Assembly: GCA_947561715.1 (NCBI GenBank)
Contig: OX387197.1
Span: forward strand, 14,133,001-14,197,000
Direction: 5' to 3'
DNA length: 64,000 nucleotides
Origin: Ascidia mentula
Lineage: Eukaryota > Chordata > Ascidiacea > Phlebobranchia > Ascidiidae
Part shown: positions 36,250 to 50,190 of the stretch, piece after piece
How positions within the stretch are numbered: position 1 is the stretch's first letter
Layout: the number at the start of each line of letters is the position of its first letter
Position numbers and translations under genes: made by a program
Notes under the pieces: generated by a model
What the model was told of the DNA's origin: nothing
Database searches by the model: none
Seen by the model: the letters and a program-made list of their open reading frames with translations, nothing else

Positions 36250-38956
36250 ATGGCTTTATTTTGCTTCGGTACAGGTTTCTGCCTGTCAGTAAAAAGGTGA
36301 GAGATTTGCATACCGATGTTTTAATTGCTGTGCTTGTAATATTATAGGGGACATTTATTTGTATGACATATTGAGTTGATACGCAAATTGTTGGCCCCTT
36401 TAATTTCAAGCAGTTACGTGCTCGAATAAGTATTGTCTTTTGCAGGGCTTGGAAAACCGTGTCGTCGCCTGTACTTGGAAAAGTAAGTCTCATATACTTA
36501 ATGACTGTGGATTTTAACCCCGCAAAGGCCTTCAAATTTCTGTGAATACATAATGTTGTGTTCGTTACAACTTCACAAAAAATCTCAATGTAGCAAGTCA
36601 TGCTCATTCTTGAGTCGTTCATATTTGAGGTTGCATGCCACCGACAACCCTGCTTATTGGTCATTGTGAAACATCAGTTTCTGTTTTATTTTTTTAATTC
36701 GAATGGTTTATCTTTAGAAAACCAGGTTTGGAGGTGCGACTATCGCGACTGGTAGTGGTCTTCCCAAATGTCGTGTTATCGGTAAGCGTCGGGTGCAACA
36801 TATCGCATGAACATTGTAAAATCACTATGACGTCGTTGTATAGATTTTAAGTTGGAGAACACGAAAAGTTTTGGAAATCGGGAAGCCAGATGCAAGCGGA
36901 AGACTTCAAATGCACGTGGTAAGCTCGGAACGTAGCAAATATCGGTTAAATCAAATTGACTGAATTGAAGGCCGCATACCTGTGTTTCTATTAAAATACG
37001 TTTCGCCGGCGGGAAATGCCCACTTTGTAGTCCTCTGGCGGCACAATATAAAGAGGACGTCACAAAGGAAAGTTTTTCATAATTGTTTGTTGCTGTGTGC
37101 TCTGCAATGTACCAAATTAGAGGCCCATTAATGAGTCACCAGCCCTAGGAACTGTTTAAACAGAGGATTTTTGGATTTGATTGCCATGCAGGTGCTTATA
37201 CCGAGTTTTGTTTTACAGGCCAGGTTGTATCGCAACGATGCGAAAATACACTCCACATCCCGGCGGTTTGGAAGCAACCTTTACCATTGAAGATCTCGAT
37301 GGTGGTTTTCTTGCAGACCGGACGTGTATCCCGAAACCCGGCCAAGTTTATTACACCAGAGGTTTTCGGCGAGACAATTTTTGGGATCTTGTCGTTGATC
37401 ATTAGGTCGCTGGGCCGATGTGGTGATGTTGAAAAAGCTGATTGTTGGGCACTAAAACCCGGTGACGGCCCACCAGTCGCTGTTTCTCTTCAAGACAACA
37501 ACATCATTGACTCGGGGCGACATACAAAATTATCACCAAGCAAACTCGGCCGCTCCCCTATTACAACAACCTGTTACCCATCTAGCGTAAAGGCTACCAA
37601 GTCTTCAGGGTACAAACAACTCAGTCCACGTGGTTTGATGGAAATCATCAATAGGGTTGGAAACGACTCGAATAATGGCGTGGACGAAGATTACGTGCCA
37701 TGTGGAGGTCCAACAGAAGCGGATTGGCTGGAGTATTACAAGGCAGAAAAAGCTGCGCAACGTTCTCACTCCATGCAAAATCTTCGTCGAAAAGTAAAGG
37801 AATTTCCTGATCGGTTGATGCACAGTCACAAAACAGTCGTTCATTTTATCAGGTACCTCGATTGGGGAAACGTAAACAGCATGGCGACGTAACCGGCAAA
37901 ACACTTGAGAATGGAAAGACTCCAAATATCTCCGTCACGTTCGGTAAGCCATAAGCATGGAGGATAATTGTTTGTGTTTTTGCGATGGTAATAAAATTGA
38001 CCCATTAGCTGCCGTGTTGGCAAAGAACAAAATATAACGTCACCGGCGACCTACGGTAAGTTCGAAATTAGAGATAAGGAATAAAAGTGGAATGTACACT
38101 TGCTCAAAAATTTCGCTAACGGACGCATATCGCTATTTCTATGAAAATCAGTTTCGGTGGTGGGAAATGCCCAACCGTGTAGACCTCTGTCACAATGGAA
38201 TGAGTACGTCACAGAGCAAACCAGCAATGCATGGGGGTCAATTTGACGGTTGAATGAGCGCATATGCGTGTGCTGTGTCATAGCGAACTTTAGGGTGTTT
38301 GGGGTAGTTTTAGTGGGGTTTTGGGCTATTTCAATCAGGTAGTACTTGGTGGTGGGAAACAAGCGGAAGAGTCGTCAGGTGCATTAGGTCACAGGGCCTT
38401 GTAAACAGGATTTCTGCAATTTAATACACATGTAGGTCCTAAAGTTTTAACCACTGTTTGATACTTTACAGGACAAGTTGTTTCGTCTCCAAATCGAAAA
38501 CTCGGCCGCTCCCCGATTACAACCAGTTACACATATGGCGTGAAGACCATGGCGTCTAAACACCTCAGTCCACGCAGTTTGATTGAAATCATCGACAGAG
38601 TCGGAAACGAGTCACTCAATGAGGCGGACGAAGATTACGTACCAGGCCAAGGTCCAACCGAAGAGGATTGGTTGGAATATTACAAGGCAGAAAAAGGTCT
38701 GCACTCCTCAAACAACAGAATCGTGGAGTTGCCGGAAAATAAGTCGATGTTAGAAGGTAATGGAGATGCGCAGAGTCGCACTGAAAGAAGTGTCCGTTTC
38801 AAGCTGCCTTCAGGACAAATTGTAAGCCCTTGCAAGTCTAATTCCCTTCAAGGCTATCATGTCCAGTTTGGCATTAACACGATGGGGAATGTGGTTTGGT
38901 CAAAACGCAAGAAGAGTTTTCTTCCAAAACCTTCTGCAAGGAAAAGCTTCTATTAG
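36250..38956 (+). CDS. Array gene copy 7 (Ser23, Met333 type)
   Basis: Predicted exons: 36250-36296, 36446-36482, 36718-36781, 36844-36918, 37219-37793, 37853-37943, 38026-38055, 38472-38956. No coding difference from copy 1 was seen, and intron 7 shares the ggtcaca form with copies 1 and 11. All predicted splice sites are intact; function unrecognised. Confidence 0.6.
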
Positions 38957-39079
38957 GAATTCAAAACGGGAAAATAGAAACTGAACGTTTCCGCTTTACC
39001 TTTCTAATAGTGCCAAGGCAGTAGCAGCTATATGTCGATTCAATTGTTCAAAAAAAATTTCGCTCGATTTTGCAATGTG

Positions 39080-39085
39080 AATAAA
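39080..39085 (+). terminator. Poly(A) signal, gene copy 7
   Basis: AATAAA 124 nt after the stop ending at 38956. Confidence 0.6.
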
Positions 39086-41681
39086 TTAGTGTGTATTTTG
39101 CAAAGTCGTTTGAATCGATGCACTATAACAGTCAATCTCCGCTGACCTATAAGGGCAATTGCGATATCCAAATTCAATCCTACCTCTCTCCGGCTGGGAT
39201 ACACTGTAGAAAGGAGTTGAATCAATTGGAGAGAGGTGTGTAATAGACATGTATTGGACGACCCCGCAAAAAAAACAAGGTTTTAGGAGTCACGCGTGAA
39301 AGGTGGTTACTTTAATGTTGAAATAGGTGCACTTTTATTTTAGAGATTATTGTAAATGTCTAAAATCTGCACTCCTCCTGGTGATAATTGCAAAACCCGA
39401 CTTCAACTGAAGAATATTAAAAGTTTCTCTTGCAGTTAAAGATATAAAGAATCCAGTATTTCGGACGAATTTTTTTGCATCAAATCCAAACAGTCAAACA
39501 TTGCTAAACTCCGACTCCATTCACTCGTGGACTTCGGTTTCTGTACAACTCTGACGCTAACGCGAGGCCATCCAAGAATATGTTTGAATTTTTCGACGTT
39601 GGGACCAGTTTGATTGTCCAAGTTTTGACACCAAAAAGCATAAAATTTGACTTTGCAGAAAAAGCAACCTTCGGGTCACAGACCGGCGCCATTTATTGCA
39701 ACACCATTTCAATAATGCATGACAAAGCAAATAACACATGTGTATGAAAAAGTCATTCAAAATCGTAGATAACTAAGTAGCTTTCAGGGAACTTTTGTGA
39801 TGGGTCTTCTATACTTTGACGTGAAAGGTCTAAAAACCTTCCAAAAAGGCCCAAAACAATCTTTACATGGTCATCCACTGTCATGAAAAAGGCCTGCCAG
39901 TTTGGGTTTCCTGAAAAACAACAACAAAGCATTGACATTAGTACAACTGGAATAATCAATGCACACAGCAGTCGGATCATTCCATGTTGAATCACCAAAA
40001 AATGACCTTCTATACCCTTACACTTAAAAAGTACAGTGGCACAGTCACACATGCCAAATTTTGTTTTTAAAGGTGATATTGCAAGGAAATTAAATATACC
40101 CCTTCCAACTGTTTGATAAGTTTCAGTTATGAGATGGACCTAAAAATTGAACATCTGATAACCCCCGCACCACGCCCGACAAGGTGTATTTCGGGGTCAT
40201 AAAAAAGATCAATAGGTCATTGCAATAAGGAAACAAAAAGTTAAAAACTAATTACAGATATAGGATCTGTGTTCAATTCCTTTTCAACCAACACCAATGT
40301 TATCAAAATTAACCCAGTAGTTTTCAAAATACAGGGGTTTAAAAATCCCAATTTCGACCAAAAAGGAAAGTTTGAGAGAAAGTTTGATAACTCCCAAACT
40401 ACTTTTCACATTGGACTGAAATTTGGCATGTGTGGCTGTGTACTCACCCAAAACAGATTACAATGTCTCATAATATGCGTTATGGCTTTGCTGCTTTAAA
40501 AAACACCTAAAACCGTGAAAATGAAAATGTTTTGCCATTTTTGTTAAACTTTGCATAGTTTCTCTACATATAGATGTTTATAAAATATTTCCTACAGGAT
40601 TTTTTGTATCTAGTGTTCTCATTTATTCTGTATGTTTGCAGTCATCTTCCGCATTTGCAAACATTTTAGTAGGGCTTTTTATTGATTGTATTGTTACGAG
40701 AGTGATAGTTAAACATTTACTTTTAATATAAATCTCATTGCCAGCAATTTTCGGACAAACATACTATCGGCACTATGTTTATCGAAAACATACAGTTTCG
40801 AAGCATTCAATGCATGGAAGGTAATCATGCAGCAAATGTCCTTTCATAAGATGAGAAAGATCTTTCCTAGAAATTCACCAACAATGCAGCATGATTTTGA
40901 AAATTATATGACTTATGCTGATGATCAGTTTTTCTCCAGATTGAAATCTCAAATCCGCAGTGTTAGAGCCAATCTGTTTTTATAATTGAGTGCACTTTTT
41001 TTAGTAGATCTTACACGTCGTATAGATAAATGCAATTACTGCCAAAAACATTCTGTTGTCAAAGATATTACCTTACCGTTGTCTCAGTATTTCATTGTCA
41101 CTGCGGCACACCATAAAACCACTTGAACACAAAATATGGCTGCATTTCATCGAGTTAAAACATTTTCAATCTAATTTCCTTTCAAAAGTTTACCATTAAG
41201 GCACAGAGTATGACTTTACGAACTATTCAAATCACAGTTGTGGGACTGTACTTGCGTCCAGCAGTACAGCAGTAGGCTACTGCAGACTCCAGGCTCTTAT
41301 TGGCATGTGCAATCAAGCGTAACTTTGTGCGTTTTTTTTAACACACGCTTTAAGAAACTATAACGGGTGCATCACATTCTGCGTCAATTTGCCTTCTTTT
41401 ATCAGCAGTTGGGATTACTGACTGATTTCATTTTTGAATCAATTAAATCCCCTGGATATTTCTTTTCATTTAATTATACTCTGCCACAGTAAGAACTGTC
41501 GAGCTTTGCCATTTTTTTCCATGTTTCTCTTGCTTACGCGCCACATGTTGGGATACCAAATAGAAAGTGGTCAAACCAAGCAGCAAACTTGATTACGAGA
41601 TATAAACAAACACTTTGCCTGTGTGCACGCACAAAAATCATAAATGCAAACTGAGGGAAAGAAGAAACAAAGACAAGTCTA

Positions 41682-41689
41682 TGACGTCA
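41682..41689 (+). promoter_or_regulatory. CRE, promoter of gene copy 8
   Basis: TGACGTCA 121 bp upstream of the ATG at 41803; upstream ORF at 41709-41765 intact. Confidence 0.5.
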
Positions 41690-41802
41690 CATTGCTCTCA
41701 TTAATCCCATGGCAGCTGGCAGTCTAGCAAGCAATTTTTGCTACTTTTTTGTTGTTGATCGCTAAAGAAGTTTGAATTTTACGGAGTATTTTATCACTGG
41801 AA

Positions 41803-44509
41803 ATGGCTTTATTTTGCTTCGGTACAGGTTTCTGCCTGTCAGTAAAAAGGTGAGAGATTTGCATACCGATGTTTTAATTGCTGTGCTTGTAATATTATAG
41901 GGGACATTTATTTGTATGACATATTGAGTTGATACGCAAATTGTTGGCCCCTTTAATTTCAAGCAGTTACGTGCTCGAATAAGTATTGTCTTTTGCAGGG
42001 CTTGGAAAACCGTGTCGTTGCCTGTACTTGGAAAAGTAAGTCTCATATACTTAATGACTGTGGATTTTAACCCCGCAAAGGCCTTCAAATTTCTGTGAAT
42101 ACATAATGTTGTGTTCGTTACAACTTCACAAAAAATCTCAATGTAGCAAGTCATGCTCATTCTTGAGTCGTTCATATTTGAGGTTGCATGCCACCGACAA
42201 CCCTGCTTATTGGTCATTGTGAAACATCAGTTTCTGTTTTATTTTTTTAATTCGAATGGTTTATCTTTAGAAAACCAGGTTTGGAGGTGCGACTATCGCG
42301 ACTGGTAGTGGTCTTCCCAAATGTCGTGTTATCGGTAAGCGTCGGGTGCAACATATCGCATGAACATTGTAAAATCACTATGACGTCGTTGTATAGATTT
42401 TAAGTTGGAGAACACGAAAAGTTTTGGAAATCGGGAAGCCAGATGCAAGCGGAAGACTTCAAATGCACGTGGTAAGCTCGGAACGTAGCAAATATCGGTT
42501 AAATCAAATTGACTGAATTGAAGGCCGCATACCTGTGTTTCTATTAAAATACGTTTCGCCGGCGGGAAATGCCCACTTTGTAGTCCTCTGGCGGCACAAT
42601 ATAAAGAGGACGTCACAAAGGAAAGTTTTTCATAATTGTTTGTTGCTGTGTGCTCTGCAATGTACCAAATTAGAGGCCCATTAATGAGTCACCAGCCCTA
42701 GGAACTGTTTAAACAGAGGATTTTTGGATTTGATTGCCATGCAGGTGCTTATACCGAGTTTTGTTTTACAGGCCAGGTTGTATCGCAACGATGCGAAAAT
42801 ACACTCCACATCCCGGCGGTTTGGAAGCAACCTTTACCATTGAAGATCTCGATGGTGGTTTTCTTGCAGACCGGACGTGTATCCCGAAACCCGGCCAAGT
42901 TTATTACACCAGAGGTTTTCGGCGAGACAATTTTTGGGATCTTGTCGTTGATCATTAGGTCGCTGGGCCGATGTGGTGATGTTGAAAAAGCTGATTGTTG
43001 GGCACTAAAACCCGGTGACGGCCCACCAGTCGCTGTTTCTCTTCAAGACAACAACATCATTGACTCGGGGCGACATACAAAATTATCACCAAGCAAACTC
43101 GGCCGCTCCCCTATTACAACAACCTGTTACCCATCTAGCGTAAAGGCTACCAAGTCTTCAGGGTACAAACAACTCAGTCCACGTGGTTTGATGGAAATCA
43201 TCAATAGGGTTGGAAACGACTCGAATAATGGCGTGGACGAAGATTACGTGCCATGTGGAGGTCCAACAGAAGCGGATTGGCTGGAGTATTACAAGGCAGA
43301 AAAAGCTGCGCAACGTTCTCACTCCATGCAAAATCTTCGTCGAAAAGTAAAGGAATTTCCTGATCGGTTGATACACAGTCACAAAACAGTCGTTCATTTT
43401 ATCAGGTACCTCGATTGGGGAAACGTAAACAGCATGGCGACGTAACCGGCAAAACACTTGAGAATGGAAAGACTCCAAATATCTCCGTCACGTTCGGTAA
43501 GCCATAAGCATGGAGGATAATTGTTTGTGTTTTTGCGATGGTAATAAAATTGACCCATTAGCTGCCGTGTTGGCAAAGAACAAAATATAACGTCACCGGC
43601 GACCTACGGTAAGTTCGAAATTAGAGATAAGGAATAAAAGTGGAATGTACACTTGCTCAAAAATTTCGCTAACGGACGCATATCGCTATTTCTATGAAAA
43701 TCAGTTTCGGTGGTGGGAAATGCCCAACCGTGTAGACCTCTGTCACAATGGAATGAGTACGTCACAGAGCAAACCAGCAATGCATGGGGGTCAATTTGAC
43801 GGTTGAATGAGCGCATATGCGTGTGCTGTGTCATAGCGAACTTTAGGGTGTTTGGGGTAGTTTTAGTGGGGTTTTGGGCTATTTTAATCAGGTAGTACTT
43901 GGTGGTGGGAAACAAGCGGAAGAGTCGTCAGGTGCATTAGGGCACAGGGCCTTGTAAACAGGATTTCTGCAATTTAATACACATGTAGGTCCTAAAGTTT
44001 TAACCACTATTTGATACTTTACAGGACAAGTTGTTTCGTCTCCAAATCGAAAACTCGGCCGCTCCCCGATTACAACCAGTTACACATATGGCGTGAAGAC
44101 CATGGCGTCTAAACACCTCAGTCCACGCAGTTTGATTGAAATCATCGACAGAGTCGGAAACGAGTCACTCAATGAGGCGGACGAAGATTACGTACCAGGC
44201 CAAGGTCCAACCGAAGAGGATTGGTTGGAATATTACAAGGCAGAAAAAGGTCTGCACTCCTCAAACAACAGAATCGTGGAGTTGCCGGAAAATAAGTCGA
44301 TGTTAGAAGGTAATGGAGATGCGCAGAGTCGCACTGAAAGAAGTGTCCGTTTCAAGCTGCCTTCAGGACAAATTGTAAGCCCTTGCAAGTCTAATTCCCT
44401 TCAAGGCTATCATGTCCAGTTTGGCATTAACACGATGGGGAATGTGGTTTGGTCAAAACGCAAGAAGAGTTTTCTTCCAAAACCTTCTGCAAGGAAAAGC
44501 TTCTATTAG
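41803..44509 (+). CDS. Array gene copy 8 (Leu23, Met333 type)
   Basis: Predicted exons: 41803-41849, 41999-42035, 42271-42334, 42397-42471, 42772-43346, 43406-43496, 43579-43608, 44025-44509. No coding difference from copy 2 was seen; it also shares copy 2's A in intron 5 (43373) and A near the exon 8 acceptor (44009). All predicted splice sites are intact; function unrecognised. Confidence 0.6.
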
Positions 44510-44632
44510 GAATTCAAAACGGGAAAATAGAAACTGAACGTTTCCGCTTTACCTTTCTAATAGTGCCAAGGCAGTAGCAGCTATATGTCGATTCAATTGT
44601 TCAAAAAAAATTTCGCTCGATTTTGCAATGTG

Positions 44633-44638
44633 AATAAA
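44633..44638 (+). terminator. Poly(A) signal, gene copy 8
   Basis: AATAAA 124 nt after the stop ending at 44509. Confidence 0.6.
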
Positions 44639-47233
44639 TTAGTGTGTATTTTGCAAAGTCGTTTGAATCGATGCACTATAACAGTCAATCTCCGCTGACC
44701 TATAAGGGCAATTGCGATATCCAAATTCAATCCTACCTCTCTCCGGCTGGGATACACTGTAGAAAGGAGTTGAATCAATTGGAGAGAGGTGTGTAATAGA
44801 CATGTATTGGACGACCCCGCAAAAAAAACAAGGTTTTAGGAGTCACGCGTGAAAGGTGGTTACTTTAATGTTGAAATAGGTGCACTTTTATTTTAGAGAT
44901 TATTGTAAATGTCTAAAATCTGCACTCCTCCTGGTGATAATTGCAAAACCCGACTTCAACTGAAGAATATTAAAAGTTTCTCTTGCAGTTAAAGATATAA
45001 AGAATCCAGTATTTCGGACGAATTTTTTTGCATCAAATCCAAACAGTCAAACATTGCTAAACTCCGACTCCATTCACTCGTGGACTTCGGTTTCTGTACA
45101 ACTCTGACGCTAACGCGAGGCCATCCAAGAATATGTTTGAATTTTTCGACGTTGGGACCAGTTTGATTGTCCAAGTTTTGACACCAAAAAGCATAAAATT
45201 TGACTTTGCAGAAAAAGCAACCTTCGGGTCACAGACCGGCGCCATTTATTGCAACACCATTTCAATAATGCATGACAAAGCAAATAACACATGTGTATGA
45301 AAAAGTCATTCAAAATCGTAGATAACTAAGTAGCTTTCAGGGAACTTTTGTGATGGGTCTTCTATACTTTGACGTGAAAGGTCTAAAAACCTTCCAAAAA
45401 GGCCCAAAACAATCTTTACATGGTCATCCACTGTCATGAAAAAGGCCTGCCAGTTTGGGTTTCCTGAAAAACAACAACAAAGCATTGACATTAGTACAAC
45501 TGGAATAATCAATGCACACAGCAGTCGGATCATTCCATGTTGAATCACCAAAAAATGACCTTCTATACCCTTACACTTAAAAAGTACAGTGGCACAGTCA
45601 CACATGCCAAATTTTGTTTTTAAAGGTGATATTGCAAGGAAATTAAATATACCCCTTCCAACTGTTTGATAAGTTTCAGTTATGAGATGGACCTAAAAAT
45701 TGAACATCTGATAACCCCCGCACCACTCCCGACAAGGTGTATTTCGGGGTCATAAAAAAGATCAATAGGTCATTGCAATAAGGAAACAAAAAGTTAAAAA
45801 CTAATTACAGATATAGGATCTGTGTTCAATTCCTTTTCAACCAACACCAATGTTATCAAAATTAACCCAGTAGTTTTCAAAATACAGGGGTTTAAAAATC
45901 CCAATTTCGACCAAAAAGGAAAGTTTGAGAGAAAGTTTGATAACTCCCAAACTACTTTTCACATTGGACTGAAATTTGGCATGTGTGGCTGTGTACTCAC
46001 CCAAAACAGATTACAATGTCTCATAATATGCGTTATGGCTTTGCTGCTTTAAAAAACACCTAAAACCGTGAAAATGAAAATGTTTTGCCATTTTTGTTAA
46101 ACTTTGCATAGTTTCTCTACATATAGATGTTTATAAAAATTTCCTACAGGATGTTTTGTATCTAGTGTTCTCATTTATTCTGTATGTTTGCAGTCATCTT
46201 CCGCATTTGCAAACATTTTAGTAGGGCTTTTTATTGATTGTATTGTTACGAGAGTGATAGTTAAACATTTACTTTTAATATAAATCTCATTGCCAGCAAT
46301 TTTCGGACAAACATACTATCGGCACTATGTTTATCGAAAACATACAGTTTCGAAGCATTCAATGCATGGAAGGTAATCATGCAGCAAATGTCCTTTCATA
46401 AGATGAGAAAGATCTTTCCTAGAAATTCACCAACAATGCAGCATGATTTTGAAAATTATATGACTTATGCTGATGATCAGTTTTTCTCCAGATTGAAATC
46501 TCAAATCCGCAGTGTTAGAGCCAATCTGTTTTTATAATTGAGTGCACTTTTTTTAGTAGATCTTACACGTCGTATAGATAAATGCAATTACTGCCAAAAA
46601 CATTCTGTTGTCAAAGATATTACCTTACCGTTGTCTCAGTATTTCATTGTCACTGCGGCACACCATAAAACCACTTGAACACAAAATATGGCTGCATTTC
46701 ATCGAGTTAAAACATTTTCAATCTAATTTCCTTTCAAAAGTTTACCATTAAGGCACAGAGTATGACTTTACGAACTATTCAAATCACAGTTGTGGGACTG
46801 TACTTGCGTCCAGCAGTACAGCAGTAGGCTACTGCAGACTCCAGGCTCTTATTGGCATGTGCAATCAAGCGTAACTTTGTGCGTTTTTTTTAACACACGC
46901 TTTAAGAAACTATAACGGGTGCATCACATTCTGCGTCAATTTGCCTTCTTTTATCAGCAGTTGGGATTACTGACTGATTTCATTTTTGAATCAATTAAAT
47001 CCCCTGGATATTTCTTTTCATTTAATTATACTCTGCCACAGTAAGAACTGTCGAGCTTTGCCATTTTTTTCCATGTTTCTCTTGCTTACGCGCCACATGT
47101 TGGGATACCAAATAGAAAGTGGTCAAACCAAGCAGCAAACTTGATTACGAGATATAAACAAACACTTTGCCTGTGTGCACGCACAAAAATCATAAATGCA
47201 AACTGAGGGAAAGAAGAAACAAAGACAAGTCTA

Positions 47234-47241
47234 TGACGTCA
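47234..47241 (+). promoter_or_regulatory. CRE, promoter of gene copy 9
   Basis: TGACGTCA 121 bp upstream of the ATG at 47355; upstream ORF at 47261-47317 intact. Confidence 0.5.
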
Positions 47242-47354
47242 CATTGCTCTCATTAATCCCATGGCAGCTGGCAGTCTAGCAAGCAATTTTTGCTACTTTT
47301 TTGTTGTTGATCGCTAAAGAAGTTTGAATTTTACGGAGTATTTTATCACTGGAA

Positions 47355-50061
47355 ATGGCTTTATTTTGCTTCGGTACAGGTTTCTGCCTGTCAGTAAAAA
47401 GGTGAGAGATTTGCATACCGATGTTTTAATTGCTGTGCTTGTAATATTATAGGGGACATTTATTTGTATGACATATTGAGTTGATACGCAAATTGTTGGC
47501 CCCTTTAATTTCAAGCAGTTACGTGCTCGAATAAGTATTGTCTTTTGCAGGGCTTGGAAAACCGTGTCGTCGCCTGTACTTGGAAAAGTAAGTCTCATAT
47601 ACTTAATGACTGTGGATTTTAACCCCGCAAAGGCCTTCAAATTTCTGTGAATACATAATGTTGTGTTCGTTACAACTTCACAAAAAATCTCAATGTAGCA
47701 AGTCATGCTCATTCTTGAGTCGTTCATATTTGAGGTTGCATGCCACCGACAACCCTGCTTATTGGTCATTGTGAAACATCAGTTTCTGTTTTATTTTTTT
47801 AATTCGAATGGTTTATCTTTAGAAAACCAGGTTTGGAGGTGCGACTATCGCGACTGGTAGTGGTCTTCCCAAATGTCGTGTTATCGGTAAGCGTCGGGTG
47901 CAACATATCGCATGAACATTGTAAAATCACTATGACGTCGTTGTATAGATTTTAAGTTGGAGAACACGAAAAGTTTTGGAAATCGGGAAGCCAGATGCAA
48001 GCGGAAGACTTCAAATGCACGTGGTAAGCTCGGAACGTAGCAAATATCGGTTAAATCAAATTGACTGAATTGAAGGCCGCATACCTGTGTTTCTATTAAA
48101 ATACGTTTCGCCGGCGGGAAATGCCCACTTTGTAGTCCTCTGGCGGCACAATATAAAGAGGACGTCACAAAGGAAAGTTTTTCATAATTGTTTGTTGCTG
48201 TGTGCTCTGCAATGTACCAAATTAGAGGCCCATTAATGAGTCACCAGCCCTAGGAACTGTTTAAACAGAGGATTTTTGGATTTGATTGCCATGCAGGTGC
48301 TTATACCGAGTTTTGTTTTACAGGCCAGGTTGTATCGCAACGATGCGAAAATACACTCCACATCCCGGCGGTTTGGAAGCAACCTTTACCATTGAAGATC
48401 TCGATGGTGGTTTTCTTGCAGACCGGACGTGTATCCCGAAACCCGGCCAAGTTTATTACACCAGAGGTTTTCGGCGAGACAATTTTTGGGATCTTGTCGT
48501 TGATCATTAGGTCGCTGGGCCGATGTGGTGATGTTGAAAAAGCTGATTGTTGGGCACTAAAACCCGGTGACGGCCCACCAGTCGCTGTTTCTCTTCAAGA
48601 CAACAACATCATTGACTCGGGGCGACATACAAAATTATCACCAAGCAAACTCGGCCGCTCCCCTATTACAACAACCTGTTACCCATCTAGCGTAAAGGCT
48701 ACCAAGTCTTCAGGGTACAAACAACTCAGTCCACGTGGTTTGATGGAAATCATCAATAGGGTTGGAAACGACTCGAATAATGGCGTGGACGAAGATTACG
48801 TGCCATGTGGAGGTCCAACAGAAGCGGATTGGCTGGAGTATTACAAGGCAGAAAAAGCTGCGCAACGTTCTCACTCCATGCAAAATCTTCGTCGAAAAGT
48901 AAAGGAATTTCCTGATCGGTTGATGCACAGTCACAAAACAGTCGTTCATTTTATCAGGTACCTCGATTGGGGAAACGTAAACAGCATGGCGACGTAACCG
49001 GCAAAACACTTGAGAATGGAAAGACTCCAAATATCTCCGTCACGTTCGGTAAGCCATAAGCATGGAGGATAATTGTTTGTGTTTTTGCGATGGTAATAAA
49101 ATTGACCCATTAGCTGCCGTGTTGGCAAAGAACAAAATATAACGTCACCGGCGACCTACGGTAAGTTCGAAATTAGAGATAAGGAATAAAAGTGGAATGT
49201 ACACTTGCTCAAAAATTTCGCTAACGGACGCATATCGCTATTTCTATGAAAATCAGTTTCGGTGGTGGGAAATGCCCAACCGTGTAGACCTCTGTCACAA
49301 TGGAATGAGTACGTCACAGAGCAAACCAGCAATGCATGGGGGTCAATTTGACGGTTGAATGAGCGCATATGCGTGTGCTGTGTCATAGCGAACTTTAGGG
49401 TGTTTGGGGTAGTTTTAGTGGGGTTTTGGGCTATTTCAATCAGGTAGTACTTGGTGGTGGGAAACAAGCGGAAGAGTCGTCAGGTGCATTAGGGCACAGG
49501 GCCTTGTAAACAGGATTTCTGCAATTTAATACACATGTAGGTCCTAAAGTTTTAACCACTGTTTGATACTTTACAGGACAAGTTGTTTCGTCTCCAAATC
49601 GAAAACTCGGCCGCTCCCCGATTACAACCAGTTACACATATGGCGTGAAGACCAGGGCGTCTAAACACCTCAGTCCACGCAGTTTGATTGAAATCATCGA
49701 CAGAGTCGGAAACGAGTCACTCAATGAGGCGGACGAAGATTACGTACCAGGCCAAGGTCCAACCGAAGAGGATTGGTTGGAATATTACAAGGCAGAAAAA
49801 GGTCTGCACTCCTCAAACAACAGAATCGTGGAGTTGCCGGAAAATAAGTCGATGTTAGAAGGTAATGGAGATGCGCAGAGTCGCACTGAAAGAAGTGTCC
49901 GTTTCAAGCTGCCTTCAGGACAAATTGTAAGCCCTTGCAAGTCTAATTCCCTTCAAGGCTATCATGTCCAGTTTGGCATTAACACGATGGGGAATGTGGT
50001 TTGGTCAAAACGCAAGAAGAGTTTTCTTCCAAAACCTTCTGCAAGGAAAAGCTTCTATTAG
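47355..50061 (+). CDS. Array gene copy 9 (Ser23, Arg333 type)
   Basis: Predicted exons: 47355-47401, 47551-47587, 47823-47886, 47949-48023, 48324-48898, 48958-49048, 49131-49160, 49577-50061. Coding sequence appears the same as copy 6. All predicted splice sites are intact; function unrecognised. Confidence 0.6.
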
Positions 50062-50184
50062 GAATTCAAAACGGGAAAATAGAAACTGAACGTTTCCGCT
50101 TTACCTTTCTAATAGTGCCAAGGCAGTAGCAGCTATATGTCGATTCAATTGTTCAAAAAAAATTTCGCTCGATTTTGCAATGTG

Positions 50185-50190
50185 AATAAA
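50185..50190 (+). terminator. Poly(A) signal, gene copy 9
   Basis: AATAAA 124 nt after the stop ending at 50061. Confidence 0.6.

Larger units (their letters stand above)
33327..38878 (+). repeat. Array unit 7
   Basis: Matches unit 1 at every variant site examined, including the A at the 649 site (here 33975) that only these two units have. Confidence 0.97.
38879..44431 (+). repeat. Array unit 8
   Basis: Matches unit 2 at every variant site examined, including the one-base-longer spacer form (near 40583-40602). Confidence 0.97.
44432..49983 (+). repeat. Array unit 9
   Basis: Spacer is of the unit 3/4 type (T at the 1296 site), but the gene part switches to Ser23 and Arg333, so a recombination boundary lies between the two. 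Confidence 0.97.
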